A DNA stretch of 64,000 bases from positions 2,044,001 through 2,108,000 of the forward strand of contig NZ_CP075190.1 of assembly GCF_020510585.1 (NCBI RefSeq), given 5' to 3'. This document shows positions 28,718 through 38,125 of this stretch, one piece after another. The first letter of the stretch is position 1. Each line of letters opens with the position of its first letter. The notes under the pieces are model-generated. The model ran no database searches, was not told the origin of the DNA, and saw only the letters and a program-made list of their open reading frames with translations. Made by a program: the position numbers and the translations under genes. The stretch comes from Ferribacterium limneticum. GTDB taxonomy: Bacteria; Pseudomonadota; Gammaproteobacteria; Burkholderiales; Rhodocyclaceae.

Positions 28718-29929
28718 ATGAAACTCCCCATTTACCTGGATTACTCGGCAACTACCCCAGTCGACCCGCGTGTCGCTGAAAAAATGATTCCCTACCTGTG
28801 CGAGCATTTCGGCAATCCCGCTTCGCGCTCGCACAGCTTCGGCTGGGTGGCTGATGCGGCAGTCGAAGAGGCTCGCGAGCAGGTGGCTGCACTGGTCAAT
28901 GCTGATCCCAAGGAAATCGTCTGGACCTCCGGTGCGACTGAGTCCAACAATCTCGCCATCAAGGGGGCTGCCAATTTCTACGCCGGCACCAAGGGCAAGC
29001 ACATCATCACGGTGAAGACGGAGCACAAGGCAGTGCTCGACACTGTGCGCGAAATGGAGCGGCAAGGATTCGAGGCGACTTATCTCGATGTCAAGGAAGA
29101 CGGTCTGCTCGACCTGGAAGTCTTTAAGGCCGCCATTCGGCCGGATACCGTCCTTGCCTCCGTGATGTTCGTCAATAACGAAGTCGGTGTGATCCAGCCG
29201 ATTGCCGAACTGGGTGAGGTTTGCCGCGAGAAGGGGGTGGTTTTTCACGTCGATGCTGCCCAGGCCACTGGCAAGGTGGATATTGACCTGAGTAAGCTCA
29301 AGGTCGACCTGATGAGCTTCTGTGCTCACAAGACCTACGGTCCGAAAGGCATTGGTGCACTGTATGTTCGCCGCAAGCCGCGTATTCGTCTCGAGGCCCA
29401 AATGCACGGCGGTGGTCACGAGCGTGGCTTCCGCTCGGGCACACTGCCGACGCATCAGATCGTCGGTATGGGCGAGTGCTTCCGTCTGGCCCGTGAGGAA
29501 ATGGCCGAAGAGAACAAGCGTATCGGTGCCTTGCGTGACAAATTGCTGAAAGGTTTGCAGGATATCGAGGAAACCTTTGTCAATGGCGACCTCGTACAAC
29601 GGGTGGCGCACAATCTGAACATCAGCTTTGCCTATGTCGAGGGCGAATCGATGATCATGGCCATCAAGGATCTGGCTGTCTCTTCCGGCTCGGCCTGTAC
29701 CTCAGCTAGTCTGGAGCCGTCCTATGTGTTGCGCGCCCTGGGGCGTGATGATGAATTGGCCCATAGCTCTATCCGTTTTAGCATCGGTCGCTTTACGACA
29801 GAAGAAGAAATAGACTATGCAATCAAATTATTGCATACGAAAGTTGGTAAATTACGTGAGCTTTCTCCGTTGTGGGAAATGTTCAAGGACGGCATTGACC
29901 TGAGTACCGTTCAATGGGCTGCACACTAA
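28718..29929 (+). CDS. iscS: Cysteine desulfurase IscS
   Basis: Removes sulfur from cysteine and passes it to IscU and other acceptors. The N-terminus [20 protein letters not shown] and the C-terminus [14 protein letters not shown] follow E. coli IscS closely. PLP Lys205 lies in [10 protein letters not shown] and active Cys327 in [17 protein letters not shown]. The ATG at 28712 would add only M-T; 28718 is better spaced from AGCGAGA. Followed by iscU after 21 nt. Confidence 0.97.
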   Translation: MKLPIYLDYSATTPVDPRVAEKMIPYLCEHFGNPASRSHSFGWVADAAVEEAREQVAALVNADPKEIVWTSGATESNNLAIKGAANFYAGTKGKHIITVKTEHKAVLDTVREMERQGFEATYLDVKEDGLLDLEVFKAAIRPDTVLASVMFVNNEVGVIQPIAELGEVCREKGVVFHVDAAQATGKVDIDLSKLKVDLMSFCAHKTYGPKGIGALYVRRKPRIRLEAQMHGGGHERGFRSGTLPTHQIVGMGECFRLAREEMAEENKRIGALRDKLLKGLQDIEETFVNGDLVQRVAHNLNISFAYVEGESMIMAIKDLAVSSGSACTSASLEPSYVLRALGRDDELAHSSIRFSIGRFTTEEEIDYAIKLLHTKVGKLRELSPLWEMFKDGIDLSTVQWAAH

Positions 29930-29950
29930 AGAAATTCAAGGAGAAACAGC

Positions 29951-30334
29951 ATGAGCTACAGCATAAAAGTCATTGATCATTATGAGAATCCGCGCAACGT
30001 TGGTTCCTTCGGCAAGGAAGATGATGACGTAGGTACCGGCATGGTCGGCGCACCGGCCTGCGGTGACGTCATGAAACTGCAGATCAAGGTGAACAAGGCA
30101 GGCGTGATCGAGGATGCCAAGTTCAAAACCTACGGTTGCGGTTCGGCCATCGCATCGTCTTCTCTGGTGACCGAGTGGGTCAAAGGCAAGACGGTCGATC
30201 AGGCCTTGTCGATCAAAAACACGGAAATTGCCGAAGAATTGGCCTTGCCGCCGGTTAAAATTCACTGTTCAATTCTGGCCGAGGATGCCATCAAGGCAGC
30301 TGTGGCCGATTACAAGAAAAAGCACGGAGAATAA
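29951..30334 (+). CDS. iscU: Fe-S scaffold protein IscU
   Basis: A 127-residue scaffold on which [2Fe-2S] clusters are built from IscS sulfur. Ligands Cys37 (GAPACGDV), Cys63 ([11 protein letters not shown]) and Cys106 ([11 protein letters not shown]) are present, with the HscA recognition motif LPPVK at 99-103. Coupled to iscA by a 2-nt gap. AAGGAGA precedes the ATG. Confidence 0.98.
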   Translation: MSYSIKVIDHYENPRNVGSFGKEDDDVGTGMVGAPACGDVMKLQIKVNKAGVIEDAKFKTYGCGSAIASSSLVTEWVKGKTVDQALSIKNTEIAEELALPPVKIHCSILAEDAIKAAVADYKKKHGE

Positions 30335-30336
30335 GC

Positions 30337-30660
30337 ATGGGCGTCACCTTGAGCGATAAGGCGGCAACACACGTCGCCAACTTCCTGGCAAAGCGCGGCA
30401 AAGGCATTGGCCTGCGTCTCGGCGTGCGGACCAGCGGCTGTTCCGGCATGGCGTACAAGCTGGAATTTGTCGACGAGGTGAATCCCGATGACATGGTGTT
30501 TGAACACAATGGCGTCAAGGTCATTGTCGATGCCAAGAGCCTGCCTTATCTGGATGGAATGGAGCTGGACTTCGCTCGCGAGGGCTTGAACGAAGGGTTC
30601 AAATTCAACAATCCGAACGTCAAGGATCAGTGCGGTTGCGGCGAATCCTTTAACGTCTAA
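30337..30660 (+). CDS. iscA: Iron-sulfur assembly protein IscA
   Basis: A 107-residue A-type carrier that hands clusters to apoproteins, especially [4Fe-4S]. Ligands Cys35 (SGCSGMAY), Cys99 and Cys101 (QCGCGESF) are all present at the E. coli positions. Its TAA shares the A with the hscB ATG (TAATG). Confidence 0.97.
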   Translation: MGVTLSDKAATHVANFLAKRGKGIGLRLGVRTSGCSGMAYKLEFVDEVNPDDMVFEHNGVKVIVDAKSLPYLDGMELDFAREGLNEGFKFNNPNVKDQCGCGESFNV

Positions 30661-31184
30661 TGGATTTCCGAGCCGACCATTTCTCCCTGTTTGGGTTGAA
30701 TCCGGGCTTCCGGCTCGATTTATCTGACCTGGATTCACGCTATCGCGATATTCAGGCACAGGTGCATCCCGATCGGTTCGCCAACGCTGGTGATGCCGAT
30801 CGGCGCCTGTCGATGCAGTGGGCTACGCATGCCAATGAAGCCTACCAGACGCTGAAAAAGCCGCTGGAGCGAGCCAAGTACATGCTTCATCTGGCTGGCC
30901 ACGACATTCAGGCGGAGAGCAATACCGCCATGCCCACCGATTTTTTGATGGAGCAAATGGAATGGCGCGAAGCGGTGATGGAGGCTCGCGATGGTGGTGA
31001 TCACCACGAACTGGAGCGCCTACATAACCGTCTGCGTGGTGACATTAATGCGCGTTATCAGGAACTTGGTGAGCTATTCGAGCTGAGCGAGCTTGCGCTG
31101 GCCACGGACCGTGTTCGTCGGCTGATGTTCCTGGAAAAACTTTTGTACGAAATCGACGACGCGCTGGCGTCGCTGGAAGAATAA
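30660..31184 (+). CDS. hscB: Co-chaperone HscB
   Basis: A J-domain protein that delivers IscU to HscA and stimulates its ATPase. HPD is at residues 36-38 ([10 protein letters not shown]). The C-terminal three-helix IscU-binding domain spans residues 90-170. Its 174 residues are normal. Overlaps iscA by one base and lies 2 nt from hscA. Confidence 0.95.
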   Translation: MDFRADHFSLFGLNPGFRLDLSDLDSRYRDIQAQVHPDRFANAGDADRRLSMQWATHANEAYQTLKKPLERAKYMLHLAGHDIQAESNTAMPTDFLMEQMEWREAVMEARDGGDHHELERLHNRLRGDINARYQELGELFELSELALATDRVRRLMFLEKLLYEIDDALASLEE

Positions 31185-31186
31185 AA

Positions 31187-33067
31187 ATGGCCCTGTTTCA
31201 AATTGCCGAGCCTGGTGAGTCGGCCGCCCCTCATGAACACAAACTTGCCATCGGCATCGACCTTGGTACGACCAACTCTTTGGTTGCTACGGTTCGTAGT
31301 GGAATGGCTGTCTGCCTTAACGATGAGCAGGGACGTCCGTTGCTGCCGTCGGTAGTCCGTTACCATGCCGACAACAGCACGGAGGTCGGTTTTGACGCCC
31401 AGACCAAACAGGCGATTGATCCGCGCAACACCATCGTTTCGGTCAAACGCTTCATGGGGCGCGGGTTGAAGGATATTGCCCACGTTGAATCGATGCCTTA
31501 CGACTTCATAGAAGCGCCCGGCATGGTCAAGGTCAGGACGATCGCCGGTATCAAAAGCCCTGTAGAAGTCTCGGCTGAAGTGTTGAAAAGTCTCAAGGTG
31601 CGTGCCGAGATAGCGCTTGGTGGCGATCTGGTCGGGGCTGTGATTACCGTGCCGGCCTATTTTGACGATGCACAGCGCCAAGCCACGAAGGATGCGGCGC
31701 GTCTGGCCGGCCTCAATGTCCTGCGCCTGCTCAACGAGCCGACTGCTGCAGCCATCGCCTATGGCCTGGATAACGCTGCCGAAGGGGTCTATGCGGTCTA
31801 TGACCTTGGTGGCGGCACATTCGATATCTCCATTCTCAAACTGACCAAGGGTGTTTTTGAAGTCATGTCCACTGGAGGGGATTCGGCGCTGGGCGGGGAT
31901 GACTTTGACCACCGCATCTTCTGTTGGGTTATTGAACAAGCCAAGCTGCAGCCTTTGTCGCCGGAAGATGGCCGTCATTTGATGATGCGTTGCCGCGAGG
32001 CCAAGGAATACCTGACCAACAACCCGGAAGCGCAGATCACGGTCCGCCTGACCTCGGGCGAAATGGTCGACATCAAGCTTGATGTGCCAACCTTCGCGGC
32101 GATTGCCCAGACGCTAATCTCCAAGACCCTGCAGCCGGTCAAGAAGGCGCTTCGTGACGCCGGCTTGCGCGTTGAGGACATCAAGGGTGTGGTCATGGTC
32201 GGTGGCTCGACGCGCATGCCGCAGGTGCAGAAGGCCGTGGGCGATTTTTTCCGCCAGGATCCGTTGACCAATCTCGATCCGGACAAGGTCGTTGCCCTCG
32301 GCGCGGCGACCCAGGCCAACCTGTTGGTCGGCAACAAGACCGGCAAGGACGACTGGCTGCTGCTTGACGTCATTCCGCTGTCGCTTGGCCTGGAAACGAT
32401 GGGCGGCCTGACCGAAAAGGTGATTCCGCGCAATTCCACCATTCCGACGGCACGGGGCCAGGAATTCACGACATTCAAGGATGGCCAGACGGCGATGGCG
32501 ATTCACGTTGTGCAAGGTGAGCGGGAACTGGTGAGCGACTGCCGTTCGCTGGCGCGCTTCGAACTGCGCGGCATTCCGCCGATGGTGGCCGGTGCGGCGC
32601 GTATCCGCGTGACGTTTCAGGTCGATGCCGACGGCCTGCTGTCGGTAGCGGCGCGTGAACAGACGACTGGCATCGAGTCCAGCGTGACCGTCAAGCCGTC
32701 CTACGGCCTGACGGATGACGAGATCGCCGGCATGCTCAAGGATTCGATGGAACACGCCAAGGACGATGCAATGAGTCGTGCCCTCAAGGAGGCGCAGGTC
32801 GAAGCGCAGCGAATGATCGAGGCTACCGAAGCCGCGATGATGGAAGATCCGCATCTGTTGAATGAGGCTGAGAACGCCAAAATCGTCGCTACCATCACCA
32901 AGCTGCGCGAAACCATCGCTGGCGAGAATCGCCGTCTGATCAATATCGCCATGGACGACCTGGGTTTCGAGACGCAGGCCTTTGCCCATCGCCGCATGGA
33001 CCAAAGTATCAAGAAGGTGTTGGCCGGCCGCAACGTTGACGACATCAAAATGGGAGAAGACGCATGA
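31187..33067 (+). CDS. hscA: Fe-S assembly chaperone HscA
   Basis: A specialised Hsp70 that releases clusters from IscU using ATP. It has the nucleotide-binding domain with [14 protein letters not shown] (residues 24-37) and [15 protein letters not shown], then the substrate domain and helical lid. Its 626 residues match HscA rather than DnaK (about 640), and the glycine-rich acidic DnaK tail is absent. Overlaps fdx by 4 nt. Confidence 0.97.
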   Translation: MALFQIAEPGESAAPHEHKLAIGIDLGTTNSLVATVRSGMAVCLNDEQGRPLLPSVVRYHADNSTEVGFDAQTKQAIDPRNTIVSVKRFMGRGLKDIAHVESMPYDFIEAPGMVKVRTIAGIKSPVEVSAEVLKSLKVRAEIALGGDLVGAVITVPAYFDDAQRQATKDAARLAGLNVLRLLNEPTAAAIAYGLDNAAEGVYAVYDLGGGTFDISILKLTKGVFEVMSTGGDSALGGDDFDHRIFCWVIEQAKLQPLSPEDGRHLMMRCREAKEYLTNNPEAQITVRLTSGEMVDIKLDVPTFAAIAQTLISKTLQPVKKALRDAGLRVEDIKGVVMVGGSTRMPQVQKAVGDFFRQDPLTNLDPDKVVALGAATQANLLVGNKTGKDDWLLLDVIPLSLGLETMGGLTEKVIPRNSTIPTARGQEFTTFKDGQTAMAIHVVQGERELVSDCRSLARFELRGIPPMVAGAARIRVTFQVDADGLLSVAAREQTTGIESSVTVKPSYGLTDDEIAGMLKDSMEHAKDDAMSRALKEAQVEAQRMIEATEAAMMEDPHLLNEAENAKIVATITKLRETIAGENRRLINIAMDDLGFETQAFAHRRMDQSIKKVLAGRNVDDIKMGEDA

Positions 33068-33408
33068 CGCAATTGATCGTCCTGCCACATCTTGAACTTT
33101 GCCCGGATGGCGCCGTCATTGAAGCGGAAGAGGGTAAATCGATTTGTGAGAATCTGTTGGCCAACGAGATCGAACTCGATCATGCCTGCGAAATGTCTTG
33201 TGCCTGCACCACCTGCCACGTCATCGTGCGCGATGGCTTCGACTCGTTGGAGCCGGCTGAAGACATCGAAGAAGATCTCCTCGACAAGGCCTGGGGCCTG
33301 GAACCCAATTCGCGCCTCGGTTGCCAGGCAATCGTACGGTCAACGCCAATAACAGTCGAAATTCCGAAATACAGCATCAACATGGCGAAGGAGGGGCATC
33401 GCAAATGA
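33064..33408 (+). CDS. fdx: [2Fe-2S] ferredoxin of the isc operon
   Basis: An adrenodoxin-type ferredoxin that supplies electrons for cluster assembly. Ligands Cys42, Cys48, Cys51 ([15 protein letters not shown]) and Cys87 (RLGCQAI) match E. coli Fdx. Its 114 residues are normal. Overlaps hscA (ATGA) and iscX (ATGA). Confidence 0.97.
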   Translation: MTQLIVLPHLELCPDGAVIEAEEGKSICENLLANEIELDHACEMSCACTTCHVIVRDGFDSLEPAEDIEEDLLDKAWGLEPNSRLGCQAIVRSTPITVEIPKYSINMAKEGHRK

Positions 33409-33599
33409 AATGGACCGACATCAACGATATCGCCATCGAGCTGACCGATACCCACCCGGACAAGGATCCGCTGACAGTCAATTTCGTCGATCTGCGTGAC
33501 TGGGTGATGGCTTTGCCCGGTTTTAGCGACGACCCTAAACACTGCGGTGAAAAGATTCTCGAAGCGATCCAGCAGGCGTGGATCGACGAGGTCGCGTAA
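33405..33599 (+). CDS. iscX: Fe-S assembly protein IscX
   Basis: A 64-residue acidic protein ([19 protein letters not shown]) that binds IscS and tunes its activity, possibly with iron. The typical PGF region followed by [10 protein letters not shown] is present. GGAGGGG lies about 10 nt upstream of ATG 33405, which overlaps the fdx stop. Longer in-frame starts are inside fdx and rejected. Confidence 0.95.
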   Translation: MKWTDINDIAIELTDTHPDKDPLTVNFVDLRDWVMALPGFSDDPKHCGEKILEAIQQAWIDEVA

Positions 33600-33886
33600 T
33601 CCTGGCTGTCGAATCGCCCTCCATTACCTGCGAGCAATGCGCGGCGTGTTGCTGCCAGCTTGAAGTCATGTTGATGGACGGAGATGATGTACCTCGCCGT
33701 TTTTCCACACAGGATGATTGGGGTGGCTGGGTCATGCGGCGCCTCGATGATGGCTGGTGTGCAGCGCTTGATCGTGACACCATGCGTTGCACCATTTATG
33801 ATCGCCGACCCGATAATTGCCGGGTGTTTGAAATGGGCGACAGCGATTGCCAGCGCGAACGGCAACTTTTCTACGCCCCAGCCTGA
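33578..33886 (+). CDS. YkgJ-type cysteine cluster protein
   Basis: A 102-residue protein with the YkgJ/CxxCxxxCC pattern: [13 protein letters not shown] near residue 18 and [15 protein letters not shown] near residue 70, eight or more cysteines that probably bind Fe-S or zinc. GTG 33578 overlaps iscX by 22 nt; the start is uncertain because no ATG lies before the first cysteines. Its place at the tail of the isc operon suggests a client or accessory of cluster assembly. Confidence 0.8.
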   Translation: MDRRGRVILAVESPSITCEQCAACCCQLEVMLMDGDDVPRRFSTQDDWGGWVMRRLDDGWCAALDRDTMRCTIYDRRPDNCRVFEMGDSDCQRERQLFYAPA

Positions 33887-33914
33887 GTTTTCCTCTAACC
33901 AAACGTTGCCACCC

Positions 33915-34142
33915 ATGTCAGAAAAGCAAGCCAACAATCCACTACACGGCCTGACCTTGGAGATGATTCTTAATCGGCTGGTGGCCAGGTATGGATGGGC
34001 CGAACTGGGTCAGATCATCGATATTCGCTGCTTCAACCTCGATCCAAGCATTGCTTCCAGCCTGAAGTTCCTGCGTCGCACGCCTTGGGCGCGGGAAAAG
34101 GTTGAGGCGCTCTACGTTTCTACTGAATTTCACCTGCCATGA
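33915..34142 (+). CDS. VF530 family protein (DUF2132)
   Basis: A 75-residue protein ([20 protein letters not shown], then [21 protein letters not shown]) matching the small VF530 family, whose structure is known but whose role is not. Predicted DNA-binding by annotation habit only. ATG 33915 was chosen; upstream in-frame sequence belongs to the YkgJ region. Its stop overlaps the next ATG as ATGA. Confidence 0.85.
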   Translation: MSEKQANNPLHGLTLEMILNRLVARYGWAELGQIIDIRCFNLDPSIASSLKFLRRTPWAREKVEALYVSTEFHLP

Positions 34143-34336
34143 CTTACGAAGAACATCTCGACGAAGTAACGACACTCATCACCGAAAAATACGACATCGC
34201 GGACGATGCGGCGATAAAAATGGTGATGCGCGCCCAGGCCGACGATTTTTTTACCGGCCATGACGACGATGAATCGATCTGCACGCTGGATCGCGCCCAT
34301 CTCGATGCCAAGGCTATTTTCAAAAAGTACAAGTAA
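34139..34336 (+). CDS. Small acidic protein, function unknown
   Basis: A 65-residue acidic protein ([20 protein letters not shown]) with no cysteine except Cys48 and no membrane segment. I do not recognise a family. Translational coupling to the VF530 gene and only 3 nt to the next gene make it a real operon member. Its acidic character (EDD, DDD, HDDDES) would suit a metal- or protein-binding partner, which is speculative. Confidence 0.7.
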   Translation: MTYEEHLDEVTTLITEKYDIADDAAIKMVMRAQADDFFTGHDDDESICTLDRAHLDAKAIFKKYK

Positions 34337-34339
34337 GTC

Positions 34340-34594
34340 ATGCGCTCGACTCGTGCCACCGCTGCCGTCGCTCGCTTGAATCAACGCAGTGCGGACCGCC
34401 ATTTTGTCATGGTGATTACCAGCAACAGCCTGTTTGTCTTGCGCGAGCGGGTTGACGGTGTCGATAAGGAAATTTCCGAGCCGCTGGCGCTGGACGATTT
34501 TGTTCGATTTGTAAACGCGCAAGGGCCGCAGCTCGTGCCGCGCGTTACCAAGAACGACGCTGCTTTCGCCCGTCAACTGGTCAAGAAAACCTGA
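34340..34594 (+). CDS. Small protein, function unknown
   Basis: An 84-residue soluble protein with a basic N-terminus (MRSTRATAAVARLNQRSADR) and a central strand-rich part HFVMVITSNSLFVLRERVDG. No recognised domain. It starts 3 nt after the preceding gene and ends 6 nt before sulP, so it is probably the end of the isc transcript or a link to the transporter gene. Confidence 0.65.
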   Translation: MRSTRATAAVARLNQRSADRHFVMVITSNSLFVLRERVDGVDKEISEPLALDDFVRFVNAQGPQLVPRVTKNDAAFARQLVKKT

Positions 34595-34600
34595 AACGGC

Positions 34601-36322
34601 ATGGCTAGGCTGATCCCGGGTTGGCTGGCCCATTACCCGAAGGACAAGCTGGGCGCGGATATCGCTGCCGGCCTCATTGTTACCATCCTGGTCATTCCGC
34701 AGAGTCTGGCCTACGCGCTTCTGGCCGGCCTGCCACCGCAACTCGGCTTGTATGTCAGCATCTTCCCGGTGATTGCCTACGCGCTGCTCGGTAGCAGCAT
34801 GGTGCAGGCCGTCGGGCCGGTGGCCATTACCGCGATCATGACCTATTCAGTCTTGAGTCCGATCGCGCCGCCAGGTTCGTCGCTCTACATCATGCTGGCT
34901 GCTTCTTTGTCGCTGCTTTCCGGTCTGATGCTGCTGGCCTGCGGCGCGCTGCGCCTGGGTTTCCTGTCGCAACTACTCAGCCGGCCGGTGATCAGCGGCT
35001 TCATTTCGGGTTCGGCCGTGTTGATCATCATCAGCCAACTGAAATACCTGACCGGCGTCGTGCCGCAGGGAGGGCACAGTGGTGAGTTGCTGCTCGATCT
35101 GATGCAGAAACTGCCACAGGCGCATCTTCCGACGCTGACCATTGGGCTGCTCGCCTTCGGCATCCTTGCCATTGTTCGCCTGGCACTGGCCGACTGGCTG
35201 GTCAGGGCCGGTCTGAGCAAGGCACGGGCCGATTTCATCGTGCGCGTCATGCCGCTGGTCGTCGTCATTGTCGGCACGCTGGCCGTTATCGAATCCAATC
35301 TTGACCGCGGGCAGGGCGTAGCGGTCGTTGGTTCTGTGGTGGCGGGCCTGCCCGGCTTTACCTTCTTCGTTCCCAGCCTCGACACCCTGCGTCGCCTGCT
35401 GTTGCCGGCCTTCGTGATGATGCTGATCGGCATGGTGCAGAGCATCACCATGGCCCAGGCGCTGGCCATCAAGCGGCGTGAGCGGATCGATCCGAATGCC
35501 GAACTGGTTGGCCTCGGCGCGGCCAATGTCGTGGCGGGGTTTTACGGGGGCATGCCGGTTGGCGGTGGCCTGTCCCGTTCGGCGATCAATGTCGCGGCTG
35601 GTGCTCAGACGCCGCTGGCCAGCATTCTGTCGGCACTCGCCATGATCGGTGTCGTGGCTGGTGCGGCACAGTGGTTCGAGCGCCTGCCGCTGGCCGTGCT
35701 GGCAGCCAGCATCATGATGGCGGCAATCTCGATGATTGACCTGAAGGCGCTCCGCCAGGCCTGGTCCTACGACCGGGCCGATGCGCTGGCGTTGCTGTGC
35801 ACAGCCGGTGGCGTATTGCTCTTTGGCTTGGAGGCGGGGATCGGCATGGGTATCGTGTTGTCGATGGCGACCTTGTTGTTTCGCACCAGCGTCCCGCATA
35901 TCGCTGTCGTCGGGCGGGTGCCCGGGACCGAGCATTTCCGCAACGTTGCGCGCTACAAGGTCGAGACGCTACCCGGCGTACTTTTCGTCCGCATTGACGA
36001 GCGACTGTTCTTCGGCAACCTGGGCGCCGTCGAGCAGCGCCTGAATCAGGAACTGGAGCGGGTGGCTGAGGCGCACGACCTGGTGCTGGTGATGAGTGGC
36101 GTTAACCTGCTCGACACCACGGCGGTCGAGGTGTTCGGCGAACTTAATCAGGATCTTGCCGAGCGTGGCATCAAGTTGCATCTGGCCGAGGTCAAAGGGC
36201 CGGTGCAGGACAGGCTGATGAAATCTTCGCTGTGGAAAGCACTGACTGGCGAGGTCTTCCTGTCGGCCTATGCCGCCTACGAAAAGCTGGCGCCACCCGA
36301 GGTGTGGTGTCCGGAAATATAG
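34601..36322 (+). CDS. SulP family anion transporter
   Basis: A 573-residue inner-membrane anion transporter of the SLC26/SulP family (sulfate, bicarbonate or related anions; substrate not determinable here). The signature VTILVIPQSLAYALLAGLPP occurs in the first helices, followed by more than ten helices and a C-terminal STAS domain at about 440-560 (LVLVMSGVNLLDTTAVEVF). It follows the isc tail by 6 nt. If sulfate is carried, it would supply cysE and iscS, but this is conjecture. Confidence 0.92.
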   Translation: MARLIPGWLAHYPKDKLGADIAAGLIVTILVIPQSLAYALLAGLPPQLGLYVSIFPVIAYALLGSSMVQAVGPVAITAIMTYSVLSPIAPPGSSLYIMLAASLSLLSGLMLLACGALRLGFLSQLLSRPVISGFISGSAVLIIISQLKYLTGVVPQGGHSGELLLDLMQKLPQAHLPTLTIGLLAFGILAIVRLALADWLVRAGLSKARADFIVRVMPLVVVIVGTLAVIESNLDRGQGVAVVGSVVAGLPGFTFFVPSLDTLRRLLLPAFVMMLIGMVQSITMAQALAIKRRERIDPNAELVGLGAANVVAGFYGGMPVGGGLSRSAINVAAGAQTPLASILSALAMIGVVAGAAQWFERLPLAVLAASIMMAAISMIDLKALRQAWSYDRADALALLCTAGGVLLFGLEAGIGMGIVLSMATLLFRTSVPHIAVVGRVPGTEHFRNVARYKVETLPGVLFVRIDERLFFGNLGAVEQRLNQELERVAEAHDLVLVMSGVNLLDTTAVEVFGELNQDLAERGIKLHLAEVKGPVQDRLMKSSLWKALTGEVFLSAYAAYEKLAPPEVWCPEI

Positions 36323-36331
36323 GCGCTGCTC

Positions 36332-37177
36332 TTACGCTTCGTCGAACAGCTGGAGCAGTGCGTCGAGACCGCCGAAATTGATCGCCACATCGGCTTTGGC
36401 GCGGGTTGCCGGCTTGGCGCGGTAGGCCACCGAGAGACCGGCCTGGGCCATCATCAGCAGGTCGTTGGCGCCGTCGCCGCAGGCGATGACCTGTTCCCTG
36501 GTCAAACCCAGTTCATTGGTCAGGCGGGTAATGTGCTGCGCCTTGGCCGCGGCATCGACGATGTCGCCGACGACACGACCAGTCAGCTTGCCACCGGAAA
36601 TTTCCAGCTCGTTCGAGGTGGCGAAATCGAAACCGAGTTCGATGCGCAGGCGCTCGGTGAAATAGGTGAAGCCGCCCGACAGGATGGCGGTGCGCAAGCC
36701 GGCGTTCTGTGCCGCTTCGAGCAGTTCGCGGGCGCCCGGTGAGAGCAGCAGGCGTTCGCCGAAAACACGAGCCAGGACGCGGGCATCCAGCCCGGCGAGC
36801 AGGGCCAGTCGGCGGCGGAGGCTTTCGCGGTAATCGATTTCGCCGCGCATGGCGGCTTCGGTCACGGTCGAAACTTCTTTTTTCTTGCCGGCAAAATCGG
36901 CCAGTTCATCAATGCATTCGATGGTGATCAGCGTTGAATCCATGTCGAAGCAGATCAGGCCATAGTCGGAAAGCTTCCTGTTCGCCGGAAAGAATGCCCA
37001 GTCCAGTTTTTCGGCCTCGATGAGCGGGATCAGCGCATCAAAGTCGGCTGTGCGTGTCGCTTTTTTCAGGCGAACGACCTGGGGGGGCAGGGGTTCGACG
37101 GCAGATGCGCCGGTGGCAGCCACGATGCGCTCAAGCAGGAAGGTGGGCAGGGCGCCGCCCTGGACGATCAGGTTCAT
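36332..37177 (-). CDS. serB: Phosphoserine phosphatase
   Basis: Last step of serine synthesis: phosphoserine to serine. The HAD motif is FDMDSTLI with Asp78 and Asp80, the Ser motif is ILSGGFTYF, and the Lys/Asp end is ACGDGANDLLMM. An N-terminal region of about 70 residues precedes the HAD domain. Its 281 residues are normal for the family. Convergent with sulP, 9 nt apart. The 178 nt upstream (37178-37355) contain no gene; they carry a 9-nt inverted repeat CGGAACGGC/GCCGTTCCG at about 37251 and 37321. Confidence 0.95.
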   Translation of the reverse strand: MNLIVQGGALPTFLLERIVAATGASAVEPLPPQVVRLKKATRTADFDALIPLIEAEKLDWAFFPANRKLSDYGLICFDMDSTLITIECIDELADFAGKKKEVSTVTEAAMRGEIDYRESLRRRLALLAGLDARVLARVFGERLLLSPGARELLEAAQNAGLRTAILSGGFTYFTERLRIELGFDFATSNELEISGGKLTGRVVGDIVDAAAKAQHITRLTNELGLTREQVIACGDGANDLLMMAQAGLSVAYRAKPATRAKADVAINFGGLDALLQLFDEA

Positions 37178-37355
37178 GGTTCAGGTTCGGAAGTCGGATT
37201 GCAGGAATTCTGGTGCCGGCAGCGTCGCGATGATGGTCGCTTTACCGGTACGGAACGGCATTCTATTCGCCGATGAGGCAGGAGACCAGCGAATCAGCGA
37301 GTTCCGGGCTGATTGTGTGGCCGTTCCGATCTGGGGCACGGCAGACGTTCCCCGG

Positions 37356-37589
37356 CTAGTCCTTGCTCGCCGGAAAGAGCGCCTTGCGCAGATTGAACAG
37401 GTAACTGCCTGCGCCGACCAGACCGGCAGCAATCCCGAGCACAATTTTCAGGTCATGCTCCATGAGCGAATCAGGCGCAAACAGAATCCACCAGGCGGCG
37501 ACCAGCAGGCCGATCAGCAGTCCCCGCAGGTAGATCCAGCGGCGAACGGAGGGATGGACGGTTGTCGGAGCTTCAGATTGAGTATTCAT
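37356..37589 (-). CDS. Small membrane protein, function unknown
   Basis: A 77-residue protein with two hydrophobic segments: YLRGLLIGLLVAAWWILFA and IVLGIAAGLVGAGSYLFNL, ending LRKALFPASKD. No family recognised. ATG 37589 is likely; a TTG start lies two codons upstream. No strong ribosome site is visible. Lies between serB and DUF167 on the same strand. Confidence 0.65.
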   Translation of the reverse strand: MNTQSEAPTTVHPSVRRWIYLRGLLIGLLVAAWWILFAPDSLMEHDLKIVLGIAAGLVGAGSYLFNLRKALFPASKD

Positions 37590-37617
37590 GGTCAAAATGT
37601 CGTGTGAGAAAACCGGG

Positions 37618-37995
37618 TTAGAGGTCGAGTGACAGATTCTCGTGTGCCAGATGTCTGGCGATCACCGCCGGTAGATTCTGCGGCGAGCGGATGCGCAACT
37701 GCTTGTTGATATTGTAGCGACCGAAGACAACCTCAATGTCGGTTATCGTGACGCCAAACTCACCCGCCAGGAAGCGCACCATGTGGTCCGTTGCCCGTCC
37801 GGCGACCGGTGTCGCGGTGACGCTGACTTGCAATTGCTTGCCTTTCGGCTTGCCAATCGAATCACGCTTGGCATTCGGTTCGCCGAGAATATTGAGAACC
37901 AGAACCTGACCATCCATGGCGCAAAAGGAATCGAGCGCCATGCCTTTTTCACTGCCAGGGGGAATGTGACGGGGTTTTCTGGTTTTTGGCTTCAA
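37618..37995 (-). CDS. DUF167 (YggU) family protein
   Basis: A 125-residue protein with the family pattern EPNAKRDSIG, LQVSVTATPVAGRATDHMV, and FLAGEFGVTITDIEVVFG. Function unknown though widely conserved. The basic N-terminus (MKPKTRKPRHIPP) may be an extension. Repeat copy D lies 16 nt upstream of its start. Confidence 0.85.
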   Translation of the reverse strand: MKPKTRKPRHIPPGSEKGMALDSFCAMDGQVLVLNILGEPNAKRDSIGKPKGKQLQVSVTATPVAGRATDHMVRFLAGEFGVTITDIEVVFGRYNINKQLRIRSPQNLPAVIARHLAHENLSLDL

Positions 37996-38010
37996 GTTTC
38001 TGTGTCGGAC

Positions 38011-38049
38011 GATTTCAATTTTGGCCGAAATTTCCGGTTGACCGTGGCA
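38011..38049 (+). repeat. 39-nt dispersed repeat, copy D
   Basis: GATTTCAATTTTGGCC left arm and exact core TTTCCGGTTGACCGTGGCA (38031-38049). It lies wholly intergenic between DUF167 and the DAHP synthase gene. Confidence 0.85.
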
Positions 38050-38125
38050 AATCTTCAGGCGTCATACCGCGTTACTCCAGGCCGATTTGTCCAATGACAT
38101 CTCGGCCTGCTATCCCCGGGAAATT

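Noticed and set aside
37181..37444. 87-residue minus-strand frame upstream of serB
   Set aside because: Overlaps the small membrane protein gene, shows no domain and has no ribosome site; treated as serB leader.
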